NCBI GenBank assembly: GCA_023435895.1
Contig: JAEZLH010000029.1
Location: 186,001 to 250,000 of the forward strand
Length of the DNA: 64,000 bases
Origin: Bacillota bacterium
Lineage (GTDB): Bacteria; Bacillota; Clostridia; Lachnospirales; Lachnospiraceae
Reading direction: 5' to 3'
In this document: positions 33,388 to 42,993 of the stretch, one piece after another
How positions within the stretch are numbered: the stretch's first letter is position 1
Layout of the letters: every line of letters begins with the position of its first letter
Translations under genes and position numbers: made by a program
Notes under the pieces: generated by a model
Told to the model about the DNA's origin: nothing
What the model saw: the letters and a program-made list of their open reading frames with translations, nothing else
The model's database searches: none

Positions 33388-34981
33388 AACCTTGAAGCAG
33401 ATTATAACCATTAATTTTACTGTTACACTGAACTCCATCCTCTACTTCTTAAAGCGTGGTCGTCTCACTCGTCTGATATTTGGGAAGCTGGGCTATGAGC
33501 ACGAAGGATTTACTCAGGTTTTAGTGGTAATCGGAATAATCTATGCCATGATTGATCAGCTGTTTAAGAGCACTCTTTTAGCATGCCTTTCCATCTTAGT
33601 TCCCTTCCTTATTATTGGTAATAATTATGGCGAAGTAACTAGGCAAGATATATTCTGGCAAATGTTCCTCATTTTTTATGTATTGCTGTCACTTACAAAG
33701 GATCAAATTCTGTCCGCTGATAAGAAAAAGTATATCTGCGTTAGATTAATGAAAATGGATGCAAAAAAATATGTCATTGCCGATTACTTTCCAAAGATCA
33801 TATGGAGACAGTTAGTCGAACTGCTTGTTTTTTATGTGGTAGCCGCTATTCTATCAATTAATTTTTTACTCCTGCTCTTCTTTCTGATTGGCAAAAACTT
33901 ATTTGGAATCTTCATAGAGATGATTAACATTCGATATTACAATAAAACAGGTCGTTTTCTGTATGATAAATATGGACTCCTTATATTATATACCATCATA
34001 GTCATTGCATTAGGTTATTTTACAGCCTATAGTCGACTGTTTATTGAGTTGCCCATGGTGAGTATCTTAATACTCGGAACAGTTCTTTGGATATTGGGAT
34101 TGTATTCTATTCGCTACATTCTTCATTACGAACATTATGATTTTGCATTACGTGATGCCAATCGAAAAGAAAAATTATTTATAGATATGGAACAAATCAA
34201 AAAAGAAGCTGCATTTTCAAATGTTAAAATTAAGGATAAAGAATTCTCTCAATCAGAACTGCAATATGATAGCTCAAACAAAAAAGAAGGCTTCCGCTTT
34301 ATTAATGATCTATTCTTCAAAAGACACCGTCGTATATTGAACAAACCCATTCGTTATGAGATTTATCTATCTCTTATATTATTTGGCGTGGGCGTTCTCT
34401 TATTACTGTTTGCCCCAGACTTTAACACGAATTTCATCAAGGTCATAAAAAGTATTTTTCCGGTATTTATTTTCGCATTATATGTTATGTCAACCGGACA
34501 ACGTGCCACAAAGGCCATGTTTTATAACTGTGACATCAGTTTATTACACTATGGTTTTTATAAAACAAAGGGTGCTGTGCTTGCCACCTTTACCATTCGT
34601 GCCAAGCATCTGATTGCAGCTAATATCCTTCCTGCCGGTTTTTTAGGAATTGAATTCATCCTCCTAGACCTGTTAAGCGGCGGAACCGGGTTAACCTTAG
34701 TTCCTATTGCTGTTATGCTAATTGTGTTATCTATTTTCTTTGTAGTACACAATTTGTTTTTATATTATATTTTCCAGCCATATACCTGTGACTTAAATGT
34801 AAAGAACCCATTTTATAAATTCTTTAACTTTATTACCTACATCCTATGCTATATTAGCTTACAGCTTAGAAATATGTCTTCTGCCTTTTTGATTATCGTG
34901 GTAGTGGCAACCTTTGTCTATAGTGTTGCTGCTCTGATTATTGTCTACCGAATTGCACCAAAAACCTTTGTGATTAAATAA
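33380..34981 (+). CDS. ABC transporter permease, large membrane subunit
   Basis: About 533 residues with ~12 hydrophobic segments. I start it at 33380 (ATG inside the end of the ATPase gene) because GGAGG lies 6 bases upstream. The central hydrophilic part (residues ~265-310, with KEAAFSNVKIKDKEFSQSE) separates two membrane halves. It resembles the large ABC-2 permeases that pair with a single ATPase in Firmicutes; no family name can be given with certainty. Genes for the pair stand alone. Confidence 0.82.
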   Translation: MLETLKQIITINFTVTLNSILYFLKRGRLTRLIFGKLGYEHEGFTQVLVVIGIIYAMIDQLFKSTLLACLSILVPFLIIGNNYGEVTRQDIFWQMFLIFYVLLSLTKDQILSADKKKYICVRLMKMDAKKYVIADYFPKIIWRQLVELLVFYVVAAILSINFLLLLFFLIGKNLFGIFIEMINIRYYNKTGRFLYDKYGLLILYTIIVIALGYFTAYSRLFIELPMVSILILGTVLWILGLYSIRYILHYEHYDFALRDANRKEKLFIDMEQIKKEAAFSNVKIKDKEFSQSELQYDSSNKKEGFRFINDLFFKRHRRILNKPIRYEIYLSLILFGVGVLLLLFAPDFNTNFIKVIKSIFPVFIFALYVMSTGQRATKAMFYNCDISLLHYGFYKTKGAVLATFTIRAKHLIAANILPAGFLGIEFILLDLLSGGTGLTLVPIAVMLIVLSIFFVVHNLFLYYIFQPYTCDLNVKNPFYKFFNFITYILCYISLQLRNMSSAFLIIVVVATFVYSVAALIIVYRIAPKTFVIK

Positions 34982-34984
34982 TGA

Positions 34985-35229
34985 ATAAGGTGCCAAAAGG
35001 TTTGTTTATACTGTGGCAATGGCAATTTGCCTATGGGCTCTCTGTTAAAAGACTTCTTGACACCTTAATCAATAATAGGATGTTTATAAAATTATACCTG
35101 CCAATAAAAAACCAATTATGCCTCTCCTTTTCATGTATAGAATTTAGGTAAAAGCAACTGGAAGAAACTACTTCCTTTTACCAAAAATCATTTTACTCAC
35201 AACTCTTAACAAAGTGTCTTTATTGCATA
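34985..35229. other. Intergenic region with a weak inverted repeat
   Basis: AAGGTGCCAA near 34988 faces TTGACACCTT near 35060, with TGGCAATGGCAATTTGCC in between. It may be an end-of-transcript structure for the permease gene. No T-run follows and no gene is seen. Confidence 0.35.
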
Positions 35230-35230
35230 C

Positions 35231-35260
35231 GAAGAGCCCTGTCGGGGAACAGGGCTCTTC
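35231..35260. terminator. Hairpin between convergent ABC permease and rubrerythrin genes
   Basis: Perfect 12-bp stem GAAGAGCCCTGT (35231-35242) with ACAGGGCTCTTC (35249-35260), loop CGGGGA. T-runs are weak on both sides but the position between convergent genes supports a terminator. Confidence 0.65.
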
Positions 35261-35329
35261 TGTTGATGGGAACAATATATAAGGGGAAATATATATAATG
35301 AGGGGTATTATATATATTGGTTTAAGCAA

Positions 35330-35872
35330 TTATGCAAAATATCTATCAAGAAGACCTTTGAATGCCTTGCCATGTCTAGCTTCATCCTTAGCCATCTCAT
35401 GAACAGTATCATGGATTGCATCAAGGTTTGCTGCTTTCGCACGTGTAGCAAGATCTTTCTTGCCCATACAAGCTCCATTCTCAGCATCTACTCTCATCTG
35501 AAGATTTTTCTTTGTACTGTCAGTGATAACTTCGCCCAAAAGTTCAGCGAATTTAGCTGCATGCTCTGCTTCTTCCCAAGCAGCTTTCTCATAATAAGCA
35601 CCTACTTCAGCATATCCTTCTCTATAAGCAACTCTTGCCATTGCAAGATACATACCAACTTCTGAACATTCACCAGCGAAATTATCTCTCAAATCCTTGA
35701 TAATATCTTCGCTAACACCCTGAGCTACTCCTACAACATGTTCATCTGCCCAGAAAAGACCTTCTGCCTTCTCAGTGAATTTTTCTTTCGCAGCCTTACA
35801 GATTGGACATTGATCCGGTGCACTATCTCCTTCATGTACATAACCACATACCTGACATACAAACTTTTTCAT
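35330..35872 (-). CDS. Reverse rubrerythrin (rubredoxin + ferritin-like)
   Basis: 180-residue peroxide- and oxygen-reducing enzyme of anaerobes. Rubredoxin domain first (CQVCGYVHEG, CPICKAAK, residues ~4-33), then a four-helix diiron domain with ECSEVGMYLAMAR, WEEAEHAAKFAE and EMAKDEARHGKAF. The order (rubredoxin first) marks a reverse rubrerythrin. ATG at 35872 follows AAGGAG; the longer frame to 35890 is less likely. It has a strong promoter (TTGACA, 17, TATTAT) with a PerR-like dyad at the transcript start. Convergent with the ABC permease gene. Confidence 0.95.
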   Translation of the reverse strand: MKKFVCQVCGYVHEGDSAPDQCPICKAAKEKFTEKAEGLFWADEHVVGVAQGVSEDIIKDLRDNFAGECSEVGMYLAMARVAYREGYAEVGAYYEKAAWEEAEHAAKFAELLGEVITDSTKKNLQMRVDAENGACMGKKDLATRAKAANLDAIHDTVHEMAKDEARHGKAFKGLLDRYFA

Positions 35873-35918
35873 GTTTACGTTCTCCTTCAAAACTATGTTA
35901 TATTTGGCTAATTACTAA

Positions 35919-35973
35919 TTAATAATAGTAATTATTACTGATATTATAATATAACTTATTTTGTTATCTGTCA
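35919..35973 (-). promoter_or_regulatory. Rubrerythrin promoter with PerR-box-like dyad
   Basis: On the minus strand TTGACA (35968-35973), 17 bases, TATTAT (35945-35950). The 13-base palindrome AGTAATTATTACT (35926-35938) covers the start region. It resembles the PerR 7-1-7 box and shares 11 of 15 positions with a dyad in front of perR. Confidence 0.7.
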
Positions 35974-36112
35974 ATACATTTTAATATCTTTTTTTAATTA
36001 ATATTATTCGTTGACAAATGCTTCTCTATATAGCTACTCTTCCACTAATGAATATACATACTAATTACAAACAAATGATCCCTGATATGAAGATTCACTT
36101 CCCTTTAATCTT

Positions 36113-36499
36113 CTATTTATCACAGCAATCTGGACAATAGCCATAGAAAAATGTGACGTGACCGCTTACCTTTCCTGTAAAATTAGCACCCGCAATCGTA
36201 TTGATATGGTCTATCGGATCCATTTCAATATCCATTACTTTGCCACACTTCTTACACAGAAAATGATAATGAAGCTTTGCATTACCATCAAACCGATCAC
36301 ATCCATCCTGGCAATTAATCTTAAGTATCTCACCCTGTTCCGCCAATAAGTTTAAATTGCGATACACTGTACCTAAGCTGATATTCGGATATACTCCCCG
36401 TATACTCATATAAACGGTGTCCGCAGTAGGATGCTCATTTGTATTCATTAGGTACTCTTTAATTGCTTCCCTCTGTCTACTATACTTATTAACTGCCAT
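36113..36499 (-). CDS. perR: Fur-family regulator, PerR type
   Basis: 128-residue metalloregulator. DNA-binding region TADTVYMSIRGVYPNISLGTVYRNLNLLAEQG; then FHYHFLCKKCGKVMDI and GYCPDCC, giving two CxxC structural zinc motifs. Histidines in LHYH are in the regulatory site of PerR/Fur. ATG at 36499 follows GGAGG; the longer frame starts without one. Preceded by a promoter with a PerR-like dyad, so auto-regulated. Its target candidates include the neighbouring rubrerythrin. Confidence 0.9.
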   Translation of the reverse strand: MAVNKYSRQREAIKEYLMNTNEHPTADTVYMSIRGVYPNISLGTVYRNLNLLAEQGEILKINCQDGCDRFDGNAKLHYHFLCKKCGKVMDIEMDPIDHINTIAGANFTGKVSGHVTFFYGYCPDCCDK

Positions 36500-36621
36500 A
36501 ATAACCTCCATTATCTAAATCACTCTTTCGATAATAATATATTACTTATCGAACTACATACCATTCTATATCATAAACAACACTCTTTTGTGATGATTAA
36601 ATCGGTCTACTACCTTTAAGC

Positions 36622-36668
36622 AATAATAATCGTTACTATTATTATATCACTAATATTATATTCGTCAA
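36622..36668 (-). promoter_or_regulatory. perR promoter with operator-like dyad
   Basis: On the minus strand TTGACG (36663-36668), 16 bases, TATAAT (36641-36646). The dyad AATAATA-N8-TATTATT (36622-36643) overlaps the -10 and start. On the minus strand it reads TAGTAACGATTATTA, like the rubrerythrin operator. Confidence 0.65.
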
Positions 36669-36878
36669 GACAGCATTATTTACATAGATTTTTCATTATA
36701 TTACTTATATTTGATTCAACTGTCGAAAATCTTTTCCTAAAGACTTCATTCATGACTTGAGCAAAGCAAAAGAGCGATTACGTATAGGATCTACATGGGT
36801 TTTTAGCTTTGGCAAATAACACTTCACATAGTATGATAGACTGGATTTTTGACTCTCGATTGTTTCTCTCAATAAAAA
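36669..36878. other. Intergenic region between perR and the helicase gene
   Basis: AT-rich bases upstream of perR (minus strand) and downstream of the helicase gene. No gene seen. Confidence 0.4.
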
Positions 36879-36920
36879 GAGCTGCAAAGATTCGAAATGT
36901 GTCCGTAACCTCAGCAGCCC
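36879..36920 (-). terminator. Terminator of the DEAD-box helicase gene
   Basis: Minus strand: GGGCTGC pairs with GCAGCTC (one G-U) across a ~28-base loop, followed by TTTTTATT. It starts 9 bases past the stop of the helicase gene. Confidence 0.78.
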
Positions 36921-36928
36921 TATGTTAA

Positions 36929-38521
36929 CTATTTACGATTTGCAGGCTCGATATTAATGCTCTTGCCTTTGATTTTAGCTGATTTCATAACCTGAACTAC
37001 CTCAGAAGCATATTCTCTGGGAACTTCAACAAAAGTATATTTGTCATACATATCAATAGAGCCGATTAGTTTTCCAGGCATGCCAGTCTCACCAGCAATT
37101 GCACCAAGAATATCTCCCGGTCTTACTCTCTGATTTTTACCAAGATTGATAAACAGTCTTACCATTCCAGCTTCTGCTCCGGTGTCACCGAAATCTTCCA
37201 CGGTCTTACCATCGTCTTCTTTCGTCGGATCTTCACCCATCATCATCTTCAAGAATGCTGCTGCGATATCAAGAGAAGTGAATTGCTCTTCGTTTACTCT
37301 CTCCTCAATAATATCAACCATTTTTGACAAATCTTCACTCTCAATGATTTTAGTGATTTTATCAAGTATCTTATCTGCTTTTACCGCTGTTACATCATTA
37401 ATAGACGGAATTGGCTGTGCCTTGATTTTGGTCTTGCAATATCTCATGATATCGCGAAGCTTATAGGCTTCTTTACCAACTACTAAAGTAAATGCTCTAC
37501 CTTCACGTCCTGCACGACCGGTACGACCGATACGGTGAACATAATATTCATCATCCTGGGGTACATCGTAATTGAAAACTGCCTCAACATCATCAACGTC
37601 AATACCTCTTGCGGCAACGTCAGTCGCAACAAGAATTTCAGTTCTTCCATTACGGAAGCTGTTCATAACACGGTCCCTTTGCTGTTGTTTTAAATCTCCA
37701 TGAAGTCCCTCTGCAAAATACCCTCTGCCCTGAAGCGCTGTAGTCAACTCATCCACTTGCTTTTTGGTATTACAAAATACCAAGGTAAGCTTCGGATTAT
37801 ACATATCTAAAAGTCTTGATAAAACTTCTTCTTTACTCTTTGGTGTAACTTCATAATAATACTGCTCAATCTTTGGTACAGTAAGCTCTTTCTTTACTAC
37901 ACGGATCATCTCAGGACTCTTCTGATAAGTCTTTGCGATTTCTAATATCGGCCCAGGCATAGTTGCAGAAAACATAATTGTCTGTCTTTCCTCCGGTACC
38001 TGGCTTAAAATCGTCTCAATGTCCTCACGGAAGCCCATGTTCAGCATTTCATCTGCTTCATCTAAGATTACCATTTTTACGTTATCAAACTTTACTGTTT
38101 TTCTTCTCATATGATCCATAACACGTCCAGGGGTACCAATGATAATCTGCACACCTGCTTTTAGTGAACGAATCTGTTTGGAAATCTCCTGACCACCATA
38201 AACCGGAAGAATCTTAATTCCATGTGTAAATGATGCTATCTTTCTTACTTCCTCAGCAACCTGAATTGCCAGCTCTCTTGTGGGGCAAAGCACAACTGCC
38301 TGTAAATGTCTGTCTTTCGTGTCGATGCTTTGTAATAACGGAATACCAAATGCCGCAGTTTTTCCTGTTCCAGTCTGTGCCTGACCTACAATATCTTTAC
38401 CTTCTAATATAACCGGAATTGCATTCGCCTGTATCGGTGACGGTTCTTCAAATCCCATTTCTTCAATCGCACGAAGAATATTGGGGTTTAGCTCAAGTTC
38501 ATCAAATCTCTTTAATTCCAT
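36929..38521 (-). CDS. DEAD-box RNA helicase (CshA/DeaD/DbpA type)
   Basis: 530-residue ATP-dependent RNA helicase. Q motif (ELELNPNILRAIEEMGF), AQTGTGKTAAF, PTRELA, GTPGR, DEAD, SAT, and C-terminal HRIGRTGRAGR all present. The last ~90 residues (from GMVRLFINLGKNQRVRPGD) form a DbpA-type RNA-binding domain, so ribosome assembly or cold-stress RNA unwinding is likely. ATG follows AAGGA. The region upstream holds a terminator for the preceding operon. Confidence 0.95.
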   Translation of the reverse strand: MELKRFDELELNPNILRAIEEMGFEEPSPIQANAIPVILEGKDIVGQAQTGTGKTAAFGIPLLQSIDTKDRHLQAVVLCPTRELAIQVAEEVRKIASFTHGIKILPVYGGQEISKQIRSLKAGVQIIIGTPGRVMDHMRRKTVKFDNVKMVILDEADEMLNMGFREDIETILSQVPEERQTIMFSATMPGPILEIAKTYQKSPEMIRVVKKELTVPKIEQYYYEVTPKSKEEVLSRLLDMYNPKLTLVFCNTKKQVDELTTALQGRGYFAEGLHGDLKQQQRDRVMNSFRNGRTEILVATDVAARGIDVDDVEAVFNYDVPQDDEYYVHRIGRTGRAGREGRAFTLVVGKEAYKLRDIMRYCKTKIKAQPIPSINDVTAVKADKILDKITKIIESEDLSKMVDIIEERVNEEQFTSLDIAAAFLKMMMGEDPTKEDDGKTVEDFGDTGAEAGMVRLFINLGKNQRVRPGDILGAIAGETGMPGKLIGSIDMYDKYTFVEVPREYASEVVQVMKSAKIKGKSINIEPANRK

Positions 38522-38668
38522 AGTTCAATCCTTTCTTTGTATCTCTTATCTCATATATTTCCCATTCACCCTGCTTTCTATAAGCTGGGCGACCTATTGT
38601 CCAAGTTATAAACCTTCAACGAATAATTCGCTTTTTTCCAATAAACACACTGATAAACTTCCCAAAAA

Positions 38669-38698
38669 CAGCTCTTAGTCCGCCCGGACCAAGAGCTG
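38669..38698 (-). terminator. Terminator after the YgiQ-like gene
   Basis: Stem CAGCTCTT/AAGAGCTG with an inner GTCCG/CGGAC; on the minus strand it is followed by TTTTTGG. It lies 184 bases past the YgiQ stop and upstream of the helicase promoter. Confidence 0.85.
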
Positions 38699-38881
38699 AA
38701 TTATCTAAATATAATGAAACAGATACTTTGCGTAGTATATCATTACTTACAATTCTTTGTCAAGAAACAATTTTGCCTATTTCAAGATACTTACCTGCTC
38801 TTGTTACTCAGAAATCCTATATCAAAATCATTATGCCAGGTTCTGACTGGAAAGTGAACAGTATTATGTTCTTTTATAATC

Positions 38882-40867
38882 TTACTTTTTCTTTCTTGTT
38901 TTGCTGCCACCGGTTCTTGATGACATAGTAGGTGAAGCACTTCTTCCCGCTGTTCTTCCGGTTCCCTTATTCTTATTGTGAAAGGGATCTGATGGCTGGA
39001 CTTGTTTCTTCCTTGGTGCACCAGAATTATTTTGAGTATTTTTTGATACCCATTGCTTTTCTTTTGCAAATTGTCTTGGACGAATCAGGCACTTCTTATC
39101 AAATCCGACCAAGTCCATACGATCTGCCTTTTTTAACGCTTCCATTACAAGATCATAATTCTTTGGATTGCGATACTGGATCAATGCTCTTTGCATCGCC
39201 TTCTCATGAGGGGTTTTCACAACATATACCTGCTTCATGGTTCTGGGGTCCAAGCCTGTATAATACATGCAAGTTGAAATGGTAGAAGGGGTCGGATAAA
39301 AATCTTGTACCTGTTCCGGCATATATCCAAGATCTCTTAAGTACTCCGCTAATTCAATCGCATCCTTTAAGGTGGAGCCAGGATGGGACGAAATCAAATA
39401 AGGCACCACAAACTGGTTCTTACCTACCTTCTCATTCATTTTCTTATATTTTTGTTGGAATTTTTCAAAAACTGCATTCTCGGGTTTACCCATTAAAGCC
39501 AGTACATCATCACTCACATGTTCTGGGGCAACCTTTAACTGTCCGCTGATGTGATGCTCACATAGTTCTTTCATAAAGGTTTCATCTTTATCTGCAACGA
39601 GATAATCAAAGCGAATACCCGACCTTATAAACACCTTCTTTACATTCGGAAGGTTCCTAAGCTTTCTAAGAAGCTTCAGATAATCGGAATGATCGACTTT
39701 TAAATTCTTACAAGGGTTAGGATATAAACACTGCTTGTTGGTACAAGCCCCCTTTGTCATCTGTTTTTCACAGGCTACATGACGAAAATTAGCTGTGGGT
39801 CCTCCCACATCATGAATATATCCTTTAAAATCTTTATCCCATATTAATTGATTTGCCTCTGCGACAATGGATTCATGACTTCTGGTTTGTAGAATTCTTC
39901 CCTGATGGAAGGTAAGTGCACAATAATTACAGCCTCCGTAACAACCTCTGTTACTAGTAAGACTGAATTTAACTTCCTCAATTGCAGGAATTCCGCCAGC
40001 TTCTTCATAAGACGGATGATAGTCCCTCATATATGGAAGAGAATATATTCTGTCCATCTCAGTCTGAGTAAGTGGCTTCGCAGGGGGATTTTGTACCACA
40101 TACTCATTCTCTTTATACTTTTCAACAAGACGTTTTCCTGAGTAGGGGTCGGTGTTGCAATACTGGATATAGAAGCTTTTAGCAAACTCTTTCTTACTTT
40201 CCAAAACACTCTGATAGCTTGGAAGTTCAATGGCATCATATACCGACTCCAGACTTTTCACCTTAACAGTAGTACCTGCGATAAAAGTAATATCCTTTAC
40301 CTCAAGGCCGCTGCTTAAAGCATCTGCAATCTCTACAATGGAATGCTCGCCCATTCCATAGGATATGATGTCTGCTTGAGAATCCAATAATATGGATCTC
40401 TTCACCTTATCACTCCAATAATCGTAATGGGCGAGTCTTCTTAGGCTTGCTTCTATTCCACCGATTATGATCGGTACGTTTTTATATTGCTTGCGTATCA
40501 AATTACTATAGACAGAGGTTGCATGATCAGGACGCTTTCCCATTACTCCACCAGGAGTATAGGCATCGGACTGTCTTTTTTTCTTTGCCACGGTATAGTG
40601 ATTCACCATGGAATCCATATTTCCTCCGCTGACCAAAAATCCAAGCTTTGGCTCACCTAACAAGGTGATGCTTTCACTATTCTTCCAGTCCGGCTGTGCT
40701 ATTATTCCAACCCGATATCCATGGCTTTCCAGCACTCTGCTTATAATGGAAGGACCAAAGGACGGGTGATCCACATATGCATCTCCGGTTATAAACACGA
40801 AGTCACATTGCTCCCACCCTCTTTGTTCCATATCACTTTTACTAATCGGTAAAAATTCTTTTTGCAT
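38882..40867 (-). CDS. YgiQ-family radical SAM protein
   Basis: 661-residue radical S-adenosylmethionine enzyme of the YgiQ/UPF0313 family. It starts with a B12-binding-like region (FVFITGDAYVDHPSFG, VSGGNMDSMVNHYT). The radical-SAM cluster is RGCYGGCNYCAL. Further family motifs IGGIEASLRRLAHYDYWSD and the PEHVSDDVL block are visible. The C-terminus is basic and disordered (RKKQVQPSDPFHN, KTRKKK). Substrate unknown. The start lies 14 bases after the lipoprotein gene; the ribosome-binding site (GAAAGAAAG) is weak, so translation may be coupled. Confidence 0.92.
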   Translation of the reverse strand: MQKEFLPISKSDMEQRGWEQCDFVFITGDAYVDHPSFGPSIISRVLESHGYRVGIIAQPDWKNSESITLLGEPKLGFLVSGGNMDSMVNHYTVAKKKRQSDAYTPGGVMGKRPDHATSVYSNLIRKQYKNVPIIIGGIEASLRRLAHYDYWSDKVKRSILLDSQADIISYGMGEHSIVEIADALSSGLEVKDITFIAGTTVKVKSLESVYDAIELPSYQSVLESKKEFAKSFYIQYCNTDPYSGKRLVEKYKENEYVVQNPPAKPLTQTEMDRIYSLPYMRDYHPSYEEAGGIPAIEEVKFSLTSNRGCYGGCNYCALTFHQGRILQTRSHESIVAEANQLIWDKDFKGYIHDVGGPTANFRHVACEKQMTKGACTNKQCLYPNPCKNLKVDHSDYLKLLRKLRNLPNVKKVFIRSGIRFDYLVADKDETFMKELCEHHISGQLKVAPEHVSDDVLALMGKPENAVFEKFQQKYKKMNEKVGKNQFVVPYLISSHPGSTLKDAIELAEYLRDLGYMPEQVQDFYPTPSTISTCMYYTGLDPRTMKQVYVVKTPHEKAMQRALIQYRNPKNYDLVMEALKKADRMDLVGFDKKCLIRPRQFAKEKQWVSKNTQNNSGAPRKKQVQPSDPFHNKNKGTGRTAGRSASPTMSSRTGGSKTRKKK

Positions 40868-40881
40868 GCGTTACTTTCTTT

Positions 40882-42033
40882 CTATTTTTCTGCCGCCTTG
40901 GTAGGTTCCGGTGACGGTGATGGTGCTACTGTCTTGAGTTTACATTGATCCATTATTAAATTATATGCCTTCTCAATCAGCATATTACTCTTTAATTCTT
41001 CCTTAGGTACAACCTTAAATAATTCATCTTCGGTCTTATAACCATAGTTTTTCATTAAATCTGCAACTTTATCCTTAAATTCTTTATCTGTTACTTCGAA
41101 TTTTTCTGCTTCCGCAATTGCTTTTAAGGTCATTTCTTGCTTTGCCTGAGTTTCGGAATAAGTTTTAACATACTTATCAAAATCTTCCTGGCTCATGCCA
41201 ACCTGTTGCAAATAAGCTGCTTTATCTACCTGCATTTGAGCTGCAGCTTGATCCACCTGATAATTCAGGTATTTTTCATAATATGCCTGTAAATCTTTAG
41301 GAACCTCAGAGAACTTGGTATCTTTCATGATTGTATCAATCAAATTAGCTTCCATCTCGGACTGTTTTGATTGATCATTGCTTGCTTCCAACTCTTTACG
41401 AGTTCCTTCCTTGAACTCATCTACTGTTTTATAATCAGTATTTGCTTTTACATACTCTTCTGTAAGTGTAGCAGTAACTTCTTTCTCAATCTTATTAATC
41501 GTTACATTGAATACAACTGCTTTGCCTGCCAATTCAGTACTCTGGTAGTCTTTCGGGAAGGTAATATCAAGCTTTACTTTCTCGCCTACCTTATGACCAA
41601 CCAAACCTGATTCAAAGCCAGGAATAAATTGACCGGAACCGATTGACAAATGAGTACCCTTTGCAGAGCCACCGTCAAAAGCAACGCCATCTTTCAGACC
41701 CTCAAAATCAATATTAGCAATATCGCCATTCTCAACAACTTTCTTATCTTTAATTTCTTCATAAGAAGGTGTGCTTGCAAGCTTCTGATCAATAGCATCT
41801 TGAACCTGTTTATCAGTTACCTTACGCTCTGTTATTGTAACCTCAACACCTTTATACTTACCAAGAGTCACATATTTACTTGCGTTATAATCCGGTCTTT
41901 CCGGCAAGTTTGATGTACTTGACTTGTCCGTATCTGTATCAGGCTTTAAATCTCCTGCTGCACCGTTCTTTGAGCATCCCCCCGCTAATAAAAGCAAACT
42001 TAACCCCATAATCAATAATACTTTCTTTTTCAT
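40882..42033 (-). CDS. Trigger-factor-like (FKBP) lipoprotein
   Basis: 383-residue lipoprotein with the catalytic and C-terminal arm domains of trigger factor but without its ribosome-binding N-domain. Signal peptide ends in LLLLAGGC with the lipidated Cys at ~20. The FKBP-like PPIase domain (~90-170) has NGDIANIDFEGLKDGVAFDGGSA and FIPGFESGLVGHKVGEKV. The remainder (~175-360) is the chaperone arm region, ending with PSPSPEPTKAAEK. ATG at 42033 follows AAAGGA; the longer frame to 42057 is upstream of the good site. It probably folds proteins outside the membrane. Operon with the YgiQ-like gene downstream. Confidence 0.88.
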   Translation of the reverse strand: MKKKVLLIMGLSLLLLAGGCSKNGAAGDLKPDTDTDKSSTSNLPERPDYNASKYVTLGKYKGVEVTITERKVTDKQVQDAIDQKLASTPSYEEIKDKKVVENGDIANIDFEGLKDGVAFDGGSAKGTHLSIGSGQFIPGFESGLVGHKVGEKVKLDITFPKDYQSTELAGKAVVFNVTINKIEKEVTATLTEEYVKANTDYKTVDEFKEGTRKELEASNDQSKQSEMEANLIDTIMKDTKFSEVPKDLQAYYEKYLNYQVDQAAAQMQVDKAAYLQQVGMSQEDFDKYVKTYSETQAKQEMTLKAIAEAEKFEVTDKEFKDKVADLMKNYGYKTEDELFKVVPKEELKSNMLIEKAYNLIMDQCKLKTVAPSPSPEPTKAAEK

Positions 42034-42190
42034 TCTATTATCCTTTCCGGTTTGCAATCGGCGCTTTATAACTGCGTCGAATATTCTGCAGTACTATAAT
42101 CCGTTATATCATATTTTTGTATTCTTGAAAAGAAAAAAACAGTATTTCACAAATTATTCATAAGATTACTATAGCAAAATCTCTAAATAA

Positions 42191-42508
42191 CTAAATCTTC
42201 TCATATCGGTCAACATCTACCACAAATATCGTAGCGCCTCCCACATTAACAGCAACATTCATTGAGGAATATTCTGCAAGCCCTACCGGGTTTGGTATGA
42301 TCTGCTGTCTTGGTCCGCATTCCTTTTTCACGATGTCAATGACGGAATCTACATTCTTCTCTTCCGTGCCAATCATCAGTGTGGTATTTCCCTCTCTCAA
42401 GAAACCACCAGTGGATGCTAACTTTGTTACATAAAAGCCCTTTTTATTTAAAGCCTCCGTTACATAACCACTATCAACATTGCGTACAATTACATAAATC
42501 ATCTTCAT
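42191..42508 (-). CDS. darA: Cyclic-di-AMP receptor, PII-like (DarA/PstA)
   Basis: 105-residue PII-like c-di-AMP binding protein. It shows MIYVIVRNVDSGYVTEALNKKGFYVTKLASTGGFLREGNTTLMIG, IPNPVGLAEYSSMNVAVNVGGATIFVV as in DarA/PstA. It senses c-di-AMP, which in Firmicutes controls K+ and osmolyte uptake. ATG follows AAGGAGGGG. Minus strand, stand-alone. The K+ uptake operon is 10 kb away in the window, so a functional link is inference only. Confidence 0.92.
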   Translation of the reverse strand: MKMIYVIVRNVDSGYVTEALNKKGFYVTKLASTGGFLREGNTTLMIGTEEKNVDSVIDIVKKECGPRQQIIPNPVGLAEYSSMNVAVNVGGATIFVVDVDRYEKI

Positions 42509-42993
42509 AGTAACCCCTCCTTTAATGTCTTGCCATGATTATTACTTAAGATTGTTCTTCAGATAACCGATAATCTGTGTTCAATCTTTCTAGCTTTATT
42601 ATAGTATAATGGCTTGCTCTTGTCCATGTAAGAATTGAATTGTTTGTGTCGAGTGCATACTTATAATTACCATTTTAGCTTCAATTTTTGCAAATAAGAT
42701 CAAAGATAATGTTCCTATGGCTGAGCATTCTCACTTCATTGTTTTATGAAGTGTTACCAAGGTGCTAAATAACCGACCTTTCTTAACAAGAATGCAAAAA
42801 CTCACCACAGGAAGCATTTCTCCCTGATCTTATTTATTAGCAAGAGCTATGTCTGTATGGCTGAATTATACAAGTAAAAAATTAACTCAATTATTGATTA
42901 CCTCACCATACATTCTGTTTGGTACATCCGTAACTATATAATTATACAAATTAATTGTGATTTAGTTATCAAACAATTGCTCAAATACTGAAA
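42509..42993. other. Intergenic region, ileS 3' side
   Basis: 480 AT-rich bases after ileS. A short hairpin CACTTCAT-N6-ATGAAGTG (42732-42753) is the only clear structure and could end ileS transcripts at a distance. It also holds the darA promoter on the minus strand. No gene seen. Confidence 0.4.

Noticed and set aside
36879..36920. tRNA-like structure
   Set aside because: The stem-loop with a T-run is a terminator; no cloverleaf or CCA end is present. No tRNA or rRNA gene was seen in the whole window.
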